Positions 23,746 to 31,719 of a DNA stretch of 64,000 bases are shown piece after piece. Origin of the DNA: Candidatus Levyibacteriota bacterium (GTDB lineage: Bacteria > Patescibacteria > Microgenomatia > Levybacterales > UBA12049). Location of the stretch: positions 1 through 64,000 of the forward strand of contig JACPLG010000008.1 in assembly GCA_016186625.1 (NCBI GenBank). The letters are read 5' to 3'. Both the position numbers and the translations under genes were made by a program. Within the stretch, counting starts at the first letter, position 1; each line of letters begins with the position of its first letter. Below the pieces are notes generated by a model. The model searched no databases, was not told where the DNA came from, and worked only from the letters and a program-made list of their open reading frames with translations.

Positions 23746-23976
23746 TTATTTAGCTCTTCCATCAAGTAAAGATCCGAAAGTAACTTCTGAAAGCACGCCT
23801 GAATCTTCTGCTAGAAGTAACATTAATCTTTCCAGATCTCTTCTGGCCCTTTTTAAATTCTCATCAGTAAAAGAATCTGCTCCTTTCCGCCTTGCATCCA
23901 GATCTACTAGCAGCTCTCTACACATAATTCCCAGACTTTGATCAAGAGTCGGTTCTTGAACTTCTCCCGCTGGCAC
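23746..23976 (-). CDS. downstream frame of a frameshifted T-box-operon gene
   Basis: The open frame, with a GTG at 23976, encodes a 76-residue helical segment (VPAGEVQEPTLDQSLGIMCR, then ENLKRARRDLERLMLLLAED). The same frame stays open further upstream into the gene ending at 23907 and reads QFIYQYVPAGEV, which looks more natural than the other frame's tail. It is probably the true C terminus of that gene after a -1 shift; a separate coupled gene is the alternative. Confidence 0.5.
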   Translation of the reverse strand: MPAGEVQEPTLDQSLGIMCRELLVDLDARRKGADSFTDENLKRARRDLERLMLLLAEDSGVLSEVTFGSLLDGRAK

Positions 23977-24686
23977 ATATTGATAAATAAATTGGCTTGA
24001 GCACTTACTGTCGCTAAGCCCGATCCGCCATCTAAAGCTTCTTTAACTAAGCCTCTCACAGCTGAAAATTTTCTTTCAGAAGGAGGCATGGAATTTATTA
24101 CAACTTCTGGAGGAGTTGTTAGAAATATAGAAGGATGATGTAAATCTGACCATCCAAAAGGATGATGTGCTGCATAAATCAGCGCATTTCTGGCTCCTTC
24201 CTCTCCGCCTCTTCGTCTTCCGCTTCCCGTTAATTTTTTTAATAGTTCCGGGTTGCAGTGGTCTGAAATTAAGCCAGATATTCCAGATAGAATTTCTAGA
24301 GCCTCATCTGTTATCTGCCCATCATCCTCAACAAAAAATGGAATTTCCGGAAAATGATTTTTAGCAAATAAGGCTAGGATTTCGCTTCCCCTAGTTATCT
24401 GCCATTGTGAGGCTTCCTCAGAAACCCCGTTTATATGTCGACTTATATTGATTGGTCTGAAAATTCTTACAGTAGGAACTATAGCTCCTTCGGTTCTTTC
24501 TGCTATTAATTTAGCCAGCGAAAAAGTTGAAATGAAACCACTCAAAAATCGGGCAGGAAGTTGCCCTTCTTTATTTATTCCAAATACATTACTTACCCAT
24601 AGCTCCTGGGTAGAATCTGGAATAACAATTTTCTCAGGATTTTTAAAATCCAAAAGTTCTGACTGTTCAATTTCAATATCTCTCAT
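23907..24686 (-). CDS. unknown protein, first gene of T-box operon (frameshifted end)
   Basis: 259 codons from the ATG at 24686, with GGAGG 8 nt upstream. The longer frame to 24761 would run through the T-box terminator. Visible features: ELWVSNVFGINKEGQLPARFLSGFIS, VPTVRIFRPINISRHINGV, a GSGRRRGGEEGARNALIYAAHHPFGW segment and SMPPSERKF. No family is recognised. The last ~30 codons look like out-of-frame sequence; see 23746-23976. Confidence 0.6.
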   Translation of the reverse strand: MRDIEIEQSELLDFKNPEKIVIPDSTQELWVSNVFGINKEGQLPARFLSGFISTFSLAKLIAERTEGAIVPTVRIFRPINISRHINGVSEEASQWQITRGSEILALFAKNHFPEIPFFVEDDGQITDEALEILSGISGLISDHCNPELLKKLTGSGRRRGGEEGARNALIYAAHHPFGWSDLHHPSIFLTTPPEVVINSMPPSERKFSAVRGLVKEALDGGSGLATVSAQANLFINMCQREKFKNRLLIKVWELCVESC

Positions 24687-24700
24687 ATATTTCCTCCAAC

Positions 24701-25028
24701 AAAAAACCTCGCCCCAATCCCGATTTAATCGGGACAAGGGCGAGGATTCTCGCGGTACCACCTTGTTTTACTAATTTGCCACTAAAAAATCCCCGTCGGG
24801 GGATTATTACTTGATAGCTAAAATAGCCTTATTCAAGTGCTCCGTTTCCGACACACTCTTTCTGCTGTAACGGGCTTACCCGTAAACCTTAATTGTCTCC
24901 TTTAGGGTTTCAGCTCCGGAGGGTAATTCAAAGTTTTAAGTTCGGGGAGTCTTTCATCAGCCGCTCCCTTTCTTTTGTCACCTTAAAACTTCTACTGCGT
25001 CTCCATCAAAGCCTTTTGTTAAATTGTT
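24701..25028 (-). ncRNA. T-box riboswitch leader
   Basis: The minus-strand leader has the T-box sequence AAGGTGGTACCGCGAG (24749-24764), whose UGGU would pair with a tRNA ending ACCA. It is followed by a terminator hairpin CCTCGCCC/GGGCGAGG (24707-24745) and six Ts. Stem I has AAGTTTTAAG/CTTAAAACTT with AGTA on the 5' side and GAATTAC on the 3' side of the specifier loop. Candidate specifiers are TTA (Leu), TAC (Tyr) or ATT (Ile). It controls the unknown gene and the racemase-like gene. Confidence 0.9.
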
Positions 25029-25034
25029 AAAGTT

Positions 25035-25063
25035 ATAATACCACATCATTTGACTCTTGTCAA
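25035..25063 (-). promoter_or_regulatory. promoter of the T-box operon
   Basis: TTGACA (25058-25063), 17-bp spacer, TATTAT (25035-25040) on the minus strand; transcription would start near 25028, giving a ~340-nt leader. Confidence 0.8.
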
Positions 25064-25144
25064 ACTATGAGCCTAGCAGTTTTGTTAGCCTCATTAATCC
25101 CTATGTGTCTACCTAACACGATCCTGGTGTGTGAGCTTGGTTAT

Positions 25145-26149
25145 TTAGGACTCGCGTTCTTTGAAGTAATGATTATAGTATTCGCGGCCTACTATTAGAA
25201 TAACACTTACCACCGGGATTGCAAAGACAGCTCCTGTTGCTCCTGCAACTTTAATCCCAATCAAAAGAGAAAGTATGACTATTACTGGATTTAGGTCAAA
25301 AGCCTTGCCAATGATTTTTGGCCCTGTTACGTTAAAGATAAATTGTTGAATGACAAAAATAATTAAAAATATAATGATTGCCTGGTCTGGCTTATCGATG
25401 AGAGATACAAGAAGGGGAGGTAGCACCCCAATAATAGGCCCAATGACTGGAACTGCGGTTAGAATTCCGGCAATGATAGAAGTTGACGCCGCAAATGAAA
25501 CTCCAAAAATTGTCAAGACTACCCAGGTAATTACGCCCCCAACAACACCCCACAAAACCTGGATTCTTACAAATGACGCAAATGATTGATCAATCACTTT
25601 TTGGACAAAAGCAATATCATCATGATACTTTTTGGGGGTTAGGGCAAAAATTCTTCTGTTTAAATTTTGCTTATCCAAAACCAGATAAAAAGATAAAACA
25701 AGAACTATTACTAGATTCACAACAAATGCGGTGATAGAAGGAACAATATTTGTATAATTGCCAAGTGAATTTATAAAGCTGTCCACTCCTCTTTGTAAGA
25801 GGGCAGGTGAAGACTGCATAAATGCCGGGACTACTTTTTGCAGTGTTTTAAATTGAGAGATAATATCTGGTATAAAAATAAGAAATGCAAGAATGATAAA
25901 AATCGCACTAAGAACAAATACCAAAATAGTTGAAATTACGCGGGGGATCTTTAAGTAATTAGTAAAAACATCAACAAAAGGCTCCAGAATAAAACTAACC
26001 AGCCAGCCGAAAAATAAAATTAAAATAATGTCAGAGAAGTTTCTTAAAAATTCTAGAAAAAACTGAAGAAGGTAAATCCCAACCGCAATTATTGCCAGAG
26101 TTGTTAAAAGCTTAAGTGAAGAAAGCTCTTTTTTTATCTCATCAAACAT
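25145..26149 (-). CDS. AI-2E family (PerM-type) transporter
   Basis: A 334-aa membrane protein with about 8 helices in the AI-2E/DUF20 pattern: IILILFFGWLVSFILEPFVD, LVLDKQNLNRRIFALTPKKY, GILTAVPVIGPIIGVLPPLLVSL and GPKIIGKAFDLNPVIVILSLL. Exporter of unknown substrate in most bacteria. Last gene of a four-gene minus-strand run from 28494. Confidence 0.85.
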   Translation of the reverse strand: MFDEIKKELSSLKLLTTLAIIAVGIYLLQFFLEFLRNFSDIILILFFGWLVSFILEPFVDVFTNYLKIPRVISTILVFVLSAIFIILAFLIFIPDIISQFKTLQKVVPAFMQSSPALLQRGVDSFINSLGNYTNIVPSITAFVVNLVIVLVLSFYLVLDKQNLNRRIFALTPKKYHDDIAFVQKVIDQSFASFVRIQVLWGVVGGVITWVVLTIFGVSFAASTSIIAGILTAVPVIGPIIGVLPPLLVSLIDKPDQAIIIFLIIFVIQQFIFNVTGPKIIGKAFDLNPVIVILSLLIGIKVAGATGAVFAIPVVSVILIVGREYYNHYFKERES

Positions 26150-26156
26150 AAAGTTT

Positions 26157-27251
26157 TTATAACTCTATTATTTCTCTATTTGAGTGGGAAATCAACTCTA
26201 CCTTATTATTTGAAATAAAAACTAGATCCTCAATCCTAACTCCGCCAAAGCCAGGTATATAAATTCCCGGCTCAACAGAAAAAACCATGCCCGGCTTGAT
26301 AATGTCTTTTGAAGTTGGGGAAAGGTGAGGTGGCTCATGCACTTCAATTCCAACACCATGACCAACGCTATGGATTATGTTTGGATAGCCCTGTTTAATA
26401 ATATATTGCCGGGCGATCTTGTCGATATCTTTTGCAAACAATTGACCATTGACCATTGACAATTGACCATTGATATATTCAATTGCTTTTGTTTGTGCTT
26501 CAAGGACCGTTTTGTATATGCGTTTGAATTCTGCCGATGCAGAACCAAAAAACACTGTGCGACTCATATCCGAGCAATAATTATTTATTTTAACTCCAAA
26601 ATCCAAAAGAACTATTTGGTTTGTCCTAAGCCTGTCTCTTTCAGTCATATGATGGGGAATAGAAGAGTTTTTTCCAAATGCAATAATGGGTTTAAAAGAA
26701 ACGTCAGCACCTTTGGAATTGATAAAGGTTTCTAGTTTATCGACAACCTCGCGCTCAGTTATTCCTAATTTTAACTGCTGGATTATATAATCAAAAGCAT
26801 CGTCACCAATTTTACAAGCCTTTCTAATATTTTCAATTTCTTTTTTTTGTTTGATTGCTCTAAAATTTCTTAGGTCAATGGGATTGGTTTTAACAATCTT
26901 TTCTAATTTTGAATACTCAGAAACAGTTAAATCATAATCTTCAAATCCAATTGTTTTTATTTTTTCTTTTTTGAAAAAGTTTTTAGCGTCTTTTGTTATA
27001 AAATTTAATGCACCGGTGTCAATTATTTCAAAATCTTTTGCAATTTCCTCTAGAGCCAGCGAATATCTTTTATCAGTAATCAAATACTGTTTACCTGCCT
27101 TGCCGGCAGGCAGGCTTCTTGTTAAAAGCAGAAAACACTCTCTTTCTGTTTCTGAAAAATTTGGATAAGTTGTTAAATAGATGATATTTGGACGCGAAGA
27201 AATAAGTAGCGCGTCAGATTTTTTAAGTAAATTTTTTAGAATTAGGTTCAT
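26157..27251 (-). CDS. Xaa-Pro aminopeptidase-like M24 metallopeptidase
   Basis: A 364-aa protein with a creatinase N-domain (~1-125) and pita-bread M24 domain with metal ligands in LLDFGVKINNYCSDMSRT, HSVGHGVGIEVHEPP, VFSVEPGIYIPGFGGVRIED. It removes N-terminal residues before Pro. Two repeats sit inside the frame: a PAGKAG palindrome near residue 48 and a GGTCAAT-type heptamer array encoding INGQLSMVNGQL. It overlaps the next gene by 4 nt. Confidence 0.9.
   Translation of the reverse strand: MNLILKNLLKKSDALLISSRPNIIYLTTYPNFSETERECFLLLTRSLPAGKAGKQYLITDKRYSLALEEIAKDFEIIDTGALNFITKDAKNFFKKEKIKTIGFEDYDLTVSEYSKLEKIVKTNPIDLRNFRAIKQKKEIENIRKACKIGDDAFDYIIQQLKLGITEREVVDKLETFINSKGADVSFKPIIAFGKNSSIPHHMTERDRLRTNQIVLLDFGVKINNYCSDMSRTVFFGSASAEFKRIYKTVLEAQTKAIEYINGQLSMVNGQLFAKDIDKIARQYIIKQGYPNIIHSVGHGVGIEVHEPPHLSPTSKDIIKPGMVFSVEPGIYIPGFGGVRIEDLVFISNNKVELISHSNREIIEL
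26441..26475. repeat. heptamer array inside the M24 gene
   Basis: CAATTGA/CCATTGA/CCATTGA/CAATTGA/CCATTGA, perfect period 7, translated in frame. It shows that heptamer arrays also expand inside coding DNA. Confidence 0.75.
27094..27114. repeat. CCTGCC/GGCAGG palindrome inside the M24 gene
   Basis: A GC-rich 21-bp inverted repeat that encodes PAGKAG in the N-terminal domain. Composition and placement match the insert in ychF. Confidence 0.5.
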
Positions 27252-27997
27252 TCTTGGATTTGTACTTTTTTGGTGGGAGTGGGTGTTGACTTTATATCAT
27301 CATCAATAATCGGGACGTTAGGGTTGCTGGGAATGTCAGGAAATGTAATAATTCTTGTTGCTGATATTCTATTTTTTTCTTTTGCATCCGCAAAGCCTAA
27401 AACAGTTGCGTTTTCTCGAATTTCTATTTTTGAAAAGCCGGATGAAGCAAGTCCATCTTCATCATAGGAAAAAGTTTTTGTGATCCTCTCAACGTCTACT
27501 GTATAATCCACTCCCTCCTCGGTTGTGAGAGTTATTGTGAAATCTTTCTCATTTTTTTGCGTGATTACTCCTACAACAGAGGTAGGAATTTCTATCTCAT
27601 TTACAAAACGGGCAAGAAGACGTCTAGAGTCTTTGTTATAAAGACCAAGGGCTGATAAGGTTGAGCCTTTTTTAATATCTGAAATTCCGAATGATTTGCT
27701 ACTTTCTTTGGAAAATTTTGTGAGCTCATCAACGTCAATTATTCTTAAATTACCGTTATGATCAGTGATAGTAATTTCGGTATCTGAAACTCTCTCAACA
27801 GTTCCTACAATTCCTCTTCTTTCGACTAGCTTTAACTGCGCTACACGTGAGGCAACCTTTTCCTTCAATTCATCAATCTTGTCACTTATTTCTTGTGCCT
27901 CAGAGCTTGTTGGGATCTTTTGAGGAGTTTTTGTTTGGGCAAAAGAAAAGTTAGGAAAGAAAATAATAAATATTATTAAAATTGACAGAATTTTCAT
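27248..27997 (-). CDS. exported protein of unknown function (DUF5666-like repeats)
   Basis: A 249-aa product from the ATG at 27997, which gives a clean signal peptide (MKILSILIIFIIFFPNFSFA). The in-frame extension to 28072 only translates a palindromic repeat element. The mature part has beta-rich repeated modules (GTVERVSDTEITITDHNG, GVITQKNEKDFTITLTTEEG, ATVLGFADAKEKNRISATRI) reminiscent of DUF5666-type OB repeats, and a Pro/Thr tail. Confidence 0.75.
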   Translation of the reverse strand: MKILSILIIFIIFFPNFSFAQTKTPQKIPTSSEAQEISDKIDELKEKVASRVAQLKLVERRGIVGTVERVSDTEITITDHNGNLRIIDVDELTKFSKESSKSFGISDIKKGSTLSALGLYNKDSRRLLARFVNEIEIPTSVVGVITQKNEKDFTITLTTEEGVDYTVDVERITKTFSYDEDGLASSGFSKIEIRENATVLGFADAKEKNRISATRIITFPDIPSNPNVPIIDDDIKSTPTPTKKVQIQE

Positions 27998-28066
27998 CAC
28001 GTTAGAAATTTCCTGTATAAATATTTTTTTCTTAAAATCAATGAAATTATTTCTAACGTGATTCAT
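27995..28066 (-). repeat. palindromic start-codon element, copy A
   Basis: On the minus strand: ATGAAT-CACGTTAGAAAT, a 39-nt spacer, ATTTCTAACGTG-ATGAAAA. The 12-bp arms are perfect (27998-28009 and 28049-28060). It lies between two operon genes and its right end is the start codon of the signal-peptide protein. Confidence 0.8.
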
Positions 28067-28068
28067 AA

Positions 28069-28494
28069 TCAAAAACTTTCTGTAGTATATGTTACAATTC
28101 TTTTTACTTTCGCAATTTCTCCGTTTGGAGCAACAGCTATAACCTCAATTATATTTTCAGAAGCTTCAAGCGTTATTTCTGTTGAGAAATTTCCGTTTGA
28201 GGCAGCAATTGCCGCCTCCTCAGTTATTTGCGTCTGGACAACTATTTTTGCATTTGGAATTGTTTTTCCTGAAACTGTAATGATTCTCTCATCAACTACC
28301 TCTTCATCCCGTGGTCTATCCAAGGTAATAAAGATAGAAGAAGCCGGAGTAGGTGAAGGAGAATTTATGGCAATTTTCTTAACTTCGTCCGGGTTAATTT
28401 TTTTTGTTGACTGGTAAAAAAAGAAGCCCGCAACAGCGACTAAGATTCCAATTAGAGCAGCAGAAGCGGAAAGAATAATTTTCTCTTTTCTCAT
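28069..28494 (-). CDS. membrane-anchored Ig-like domain protein
   Basis: A 141-aa protein. N-terminal helix (ILSASAALIGILVAVAGFFF), then a beta-sandwich of the bacterial Ig/glucodextranase type (ITLDRPRDEEVVDERIITVSGKTIPNAKIVV, GNFSTEITLEASENIIEVIAVAPNG). Probably a surface protein. First gene of the operon that continues to the AI-2E transporter. Confidence 0.7.
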   Translation of the reverse strand: MRKEKIILSASAALIGILVAVAGFFFYQSTKKINPDEVKKIAINSPSPTPASSIFITLDRPRDEEVVDERIITVSGKTIPNAKIVVQTQITEEAAIAASNGNFSTEITLEASENIIEVIAVAPNGEIAKVKRIVTYTTESF

Positions 28495-28589
28495 AAAAAC
28501 GGGGATTTTCCCTTCTTAAGACCATTGATACCAACAATGACAACAGAGCGATTTTTGGTAAAGAAAATGATACTACGCAGTCTATTCTC

Positions 28590-28618
28590 TTGTCAAGAAA
28601 GCCAACACCTGCTAGGAT
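28590..28618 (+). promoter_or_regulatory. leaderless promoter of the MBL-fold gene
   Basis: TTGTCA (28590-28595), 17-bp spacer ending in TGC, TAGGAT (28613-28618), 7 nt, ATG at 28626. Confidence 0.65.
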
Positions 28619-28625
28619 GTTTTGT

Positions 28626-29150
28626 ATGGATATTCAACTTATTGGGAAGAATTCATTAAAAATAAAAGGAAGAAATGCCTCTTTTTTAATAGATCCTGAT
28701 AAAACGTTAGGAAAGACCCAAGCAGATGCAATAATTTTATTAAGTCTTAGCACCAATCAAATTTCCTCAAAAATAGAAGGAAGCAGAATCACCATAACAG
28801 GGCCAGGGGAGTATGAAGTTGGAGGAGTGAAAGTCTCAGCTACCAGAGTGGATGACAGACTAGTAATAAGTGCAGATGTTGATGCGGTAAAACTTTTATT
28901 AGGAAGCGGAAAATCAATTGAAAAAATTCATGACAATATTCCGGAATGTGATATTGCCTTGGTAAATGCGACTGATGACTTTAACCAGGCTGTTTTGACT
29001 GCAATTGAGCCGAAAGTTTTGATCCTATTTGGAGAAAATAAAAAAAGTGTTACAAAAATGCTTGGAAAAGAAGATGCTCCCAAGGCATCCAAGTATTCAG
29101 CGACTCCGGGAAAACTTCCCGCGGAAATGGAAATAGTGTTGCTTGGGTAA
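28626..29150 (+). CDS. MBL-fold (UlaG-like) metallohydrolase-related protein
   Basis: A 174-aa product from the ATG at 28626; the extension to 28590 would overlap the promoter. Layout MDIQLIGKNSLKIKGRNASFLIDP, ITGPGEYEVGGVKVSATRV, DIALVNATDDF, KVLILFGEN matches the beta-lactamase_3-like proteins common in CPR genomes. The HxHxDH metal motif is absent, so it may be a non-catalytic variant. Confidence 0.65.
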   Translation: MDIQLIGKNSLKIKGRNASFLIDPDKTLGKTQADAIILLSLSTNQISSKIEGSRITITGPGEYEVGGVKVSATRVDDRLVISADVDAVKLLLGSGKSIEKIHDNIPECDIALVNATDDFNQAVLTAIEPKVLILFGENKKSVTKMLGKEDAPKASKYSATPGKLPAEMEIVLLG

Positions 29151-29220
29151 GAATCTTTTCTTGCTATTGTTTGAGGCATTGAATTTTTTTTTATCATAGA
29201 CTATTATTCTAAAACTATTT

Positions 29221-30570
29221 ATGCCATATCTTAAAATACCCCCTCATAATGAAGAAGCAGAGCAAAGCATTTTAGGAGCAATTCTAATTGACAAGAACTC
29301 TATTAGTTTGGTTGCAGAAAAAATAGGACCGAATGATTTTTATAATCAAATAAATGCACAGATTTTTGAAGCAATGCTTAGTCTTTTTGAAGAAGGAAAG
29401 CCGATTGACATCCTGACACTTACAAAAAAACTAAAAAAACAGAAAGCAAATAGCATTGACCCAGCGTATATCACAGAAATTTTAAATGTAGTCCCAACAG
29501 CAGCAAATATAGAACACTACGCAGATATAGTTGCAGAAGAGTCTGTAAAACGTTCCCTCATAACTCTTGGATCGGATATTGTGGAGATGGGCTTCATGGA
29601 TGAAAAAAGCGCAGAAGAACTGTTGGATAAGACTGAAGCATCAGTTTTTAGTATTACACAAGGACGCGCCATTAGAGGATTCGTTCCTATTAAGGAAAGT
29701 CTTGCGGAAAGCTTTGACAGAATAGATGAGTTGCACAAATCAGGCTCGGGTCTTAGAGGTGTGAAAACAGGTTTTTCGGATTTAGACAATATATTATCCG
29801 GGATGCAGGCATCAAACCTTCTAATTCTTGCAGCCCGTCCCGGTCAAGGAAAAACCGCTTTTGTAGTGAATATTGCCCAACATATTGCGGTAAATGAAAA
29901 AAAACCGGTTGGAATTTTTTCTTTGGAAATGAGTCAAGAAGAGCTCGTGGATCGACTTCTTGTAGGCCAAGCCGATGTAGACGCATGGAGGCTGAAAACC
30001 GGAAGACTAACAGAAACCGATTTTGCAAAACTTTCTGAGGCTATGGGGGTTTTGGCAGATGCACCAATTTTTATAGATGATACTCCCGGAATTTCAGTTT
30101 CCCAGATTAGGACAAAGGCACGGCGTCTTCAGCTTGAATATAATGTCTCTATTATAATAGTTGACTATCTTCAGCTGGCTGATCCTGGCAAGCATTATGA
30201 CAATAGAGTTCAGGAAGTCTCCATTGTTTCGCAGGCTTTGAAAAATTTAGCCCGGGAGCTTAAAATCCCGGTTCTTGCTGTCTCACAGCTTTCTCGGGCA
30301 GTAGAACACCGGGGAGAAAGAAAGCCTCAACTTGCAGATCTTAGAGAATCAGGAGCTATTGAGCAAGACTCAGATGTAGTCATGTTTCTTTATAGGCCAG
30401 ATACTGAGTTATCTAATGTAATGCAGACAAAGTTACTTATTGCCAAACACAGAAATGGCCCGATGGGGGAGATTGACCTCTTATTTAGGGGAGATAGAAT
30501 TAAATTTTATAGTGTGGAGAGGAAAAGAGAAGAGAAAGAACCAAGTCCAACAATGCCTCCGATTGTCTAA
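29221..30570 (+). CDS. dnaB: replicative DNA helicase
   Basis: A 449-aa protein. N-terminal domain (PPHNEEAEQSILGAILID), then the RecA-like DnaB_C domain with Walker A AARPGQGKTAFVV (~residue 205), IFSLEMSQEELVDRLL, Walker B IIIVDYLQLAD, VSQLSRAVEHR and ADLRESGAIEQDSD. Hexameric helicase of the replication fork. No intein. Confidence 0.95.
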   Translation: MPYLKIPPHNEEAEQSILGAILIDKNSISLVAEKIGPNDFYNQINAQIFEAMLSLFEEGKPIDILTLTKKLKKQKANSIDPAYITEILNVVPTAANIEHYADIVAEESVKRSLITLGSDIVEMGFMDEKSAEELLDKTEASVFSITQGRAIRGFVPIKESLAESFDRIDELHKSGSGLRGVKTGFSDLDNILSGMQASNLLILAARPGQGKTAFVVNIAQHIAVNEKKPVGIFSLEMSQEELVDRLLVGQADVDAWRLKTGRLTETDFAKLSEAMGVLADAPIFIDDTPGISVSQIRTKARRLQLEYNVSIIIVDYLQLADPGKHYDNRVQEVSIVSQALKNLARELKIPVLAVSQLSRAVEHRGERKPQLADLRESGAIEQDSDVVMFLYRPDTELSNVMQTKLLIAKHRNGPMGEIDLLFRGDRIKFYSVERKREEKEPSPTMPPIV

Positions 30571-30641
30571 GATTAATCAGTACCTTCTTGGTTGACAGCT
30601 GCTTTTATTTTTTAGTTAGGCGAATGGTATGGATTGATATC

Positions 30642-30670
30642 TTTACATTTTTTTATAAGATCGCTATGAT
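30642..30670 (+). promoter_or_regulatory. promoter of the Pro-rich protein gene
   Basis: TTTACA (30642-30647), 17-bp spacer, TATGAT (30665-30670). The ~55-nt leader holds a TCCGCC/GGCGGA hairpin and a strong AGGAGGTGA, unlike the leaderless genes around it. Confidence 0.65.
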
Positions 30671-30732
30671 AAAAAGATCTATACAATCCGCCTTTGCATA
30701 AAGCTTCGGCGGACAAGAAGGAGGTGAATTGA

Positions 30733-31026
30733 ATGGACGATCCAACTAATCCAACACCAGCAACAGACCAGCCGGGTACACCAGCAGGAGGTGGATGGAC
30801 TCCACCGCCAGCAGGACCAACTGCGCCGTCTGAGCCAGCACAAACACCAGGTTGGACACCTCCAGCTCCACCTACGGAGCCTCCGCCGACAACACCAACA
30901 AGTCCTCCTCCAGGAGGAGGAGAAATACCAGGGGGAACACCTGCACCCGATCCGGGAACAGGTACGCCGTCAGGGGGATCAACTTGGGATCCAAATAAGG
31001 GTACTGGAACATCAGGAGGAGTTTAA
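30733..31026 (+). CDS. Pro/Gly/Thr-rich low-complexity protein
   Basis: A 97-aa protein without hydrophobic segments: runs of PAGGGWTPPPAGP, QTPGWTPPAPPTEPP, PPGGGEIPGGTPAPDPG. GWTPP recurs. It has its own promoter, a structured leader, a perfect Shine-Dalgarno and a strong terminator, which suggests high expression. No family is recognised; it may be a disordered structural or condensate-forming protein. Confidence 0.65.
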   Translation: MDDPTNPTPATDQPGTPAGGGWTPPPAGPTAPSEPAQTPGWTPPAPPTEPPPTTPTSPPPGGGEIPGGTPAPDPGTGTPSGGSTWDPNKGTGTSGGV

Positions 31027-31053
31027 CTTTTCTTGGTACGATTTCGAAACTAC

Positions 31054-31092
31054 AAAATTAGACTAGCGCCATTTGGAAGCTAGTCTAATTTT
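31054..31092. terminator. bidirectional intrinsic terminator
   Basis: A 14-bp perfect stem (AAAATTAGACTAGC/GCTAGTCTAATTTT) with an 11-nt loop between two convergent genes. It ends in T-runs on both strands. Confidence 0.85.
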
Positions 31093-31433
31093 CATGATCC
31101 AGACTGAGGATTTTCAGCTGGTTTTGTCCGCGCAGCAACAACGTGACGAGGAAACTGTGTTTCGAAGCGAATGAAACCCTCATAAGCGAAAAAATTATCT
31201 TGTAGTTTTTTTGTAGCAGGATCAACAATAGTTCCGCTCCAAACATCAGCTCTTTCTGGGTCCCAGACCAAAAATAATCCATTTCCCCTTATTTTTGTTG
31301 ATGGCCGTAAATATTCCCTTAATACCCCATCTGGTAGTAGCCATGGGCCTTTTGTGGGAATATCTACCACTTCGAATCCATCTCTTTCAAGGGTCGGTTC
31401 ACGATCAGGAATAGGAGTGGCGGTTTCTGTCAT
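31092..31433 (-). CDS. hypothetical protein
   Basis: A 113-aa product from the ATG at 31433, which has TATAAT 6 nt upstream (leaderless). Soluble, with GFEVVDIPTKGPWLLPDGV, GLFLVWDPERADVWSGTIVDP and a C-terminal FPRHVVAARTKP. Not recognised. Confidence 0.6.
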   Translation of the reverse strand: MTETATPIPDREPTLERDGFEVVDIPTKGPWLLPDGVLREYLRPSTKIRGNGLFLVWDPERADVWSGTIVDPATKKLQDNFFAYEGFIRFETQFPRHVVAARTKPAENPQSGS

Positions 31434-31469
31434 GGGCAAATTATAACTTGTTTAATCAAAAAATTAAAG

Positions 31470-31552
31470 TGGGCGAGGAGGGAGTCGAACCCACACAGCC
31501 TTGCGACTAGTAGTTTTTGAGACTACCGCGTATACCATTCCGCCACTCGCCC
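31470..31552 (-). tRNA. tRNA-Leu (CAA)
   Basis: The minus strand gives a full cloverleaf: acceptor GGGCGAG/CTCGCCC, D arm GCG/CGC, anticodon stem GTAGT/ACTAC with loop CTCAAAA (anticodon CAA, reads UUG), a long class II variable arm and a T arm with TTCGACT and one T-T mismatch. CCA is not encoded. Confidence 0.9.
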
Positions 31553-31600
31553 TCGTCGCGCACTATGCTTGAATTTCCATTGCTCGCTTTGTTCGCAATT

Positions 31601-31663
31601 TCAACTTCCCGCTTGGCGCTCCTCTTCAATCTCGCCCAATGCTCGATTGAGATTTAAAAACAT
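31601..31663 (-). CDS. 20-codon mini-ORF upstream of tRNA-Leu
   Basis: ATG at 31663 with TATAAT 6 nt upstream (31670-31675). The ORF reads MFLNLNRALGEIEEERQAGS and stops about 50 nt before the tRNA. The same promoter must serve the tRNA. It may be chance, but the leaderless spacing is the same as for real genes. Confidence 0.3.
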   Translation of the reverse strand: MFLNLNRALGEIEEERQAGS

Positions 31664-31719
31664 GAGCATATTATACCATGAATCTTTATTTTTCGAGCGT
31701 ATGATGTTAAAATAATCAG

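Noticed and set aside
27998..28072. 25-residue N-terminal extension of the signal-peptide protein
   Set aside because: It is only the translation of palindromic element A; the ATG at 27997 gives a clean signal peptide.
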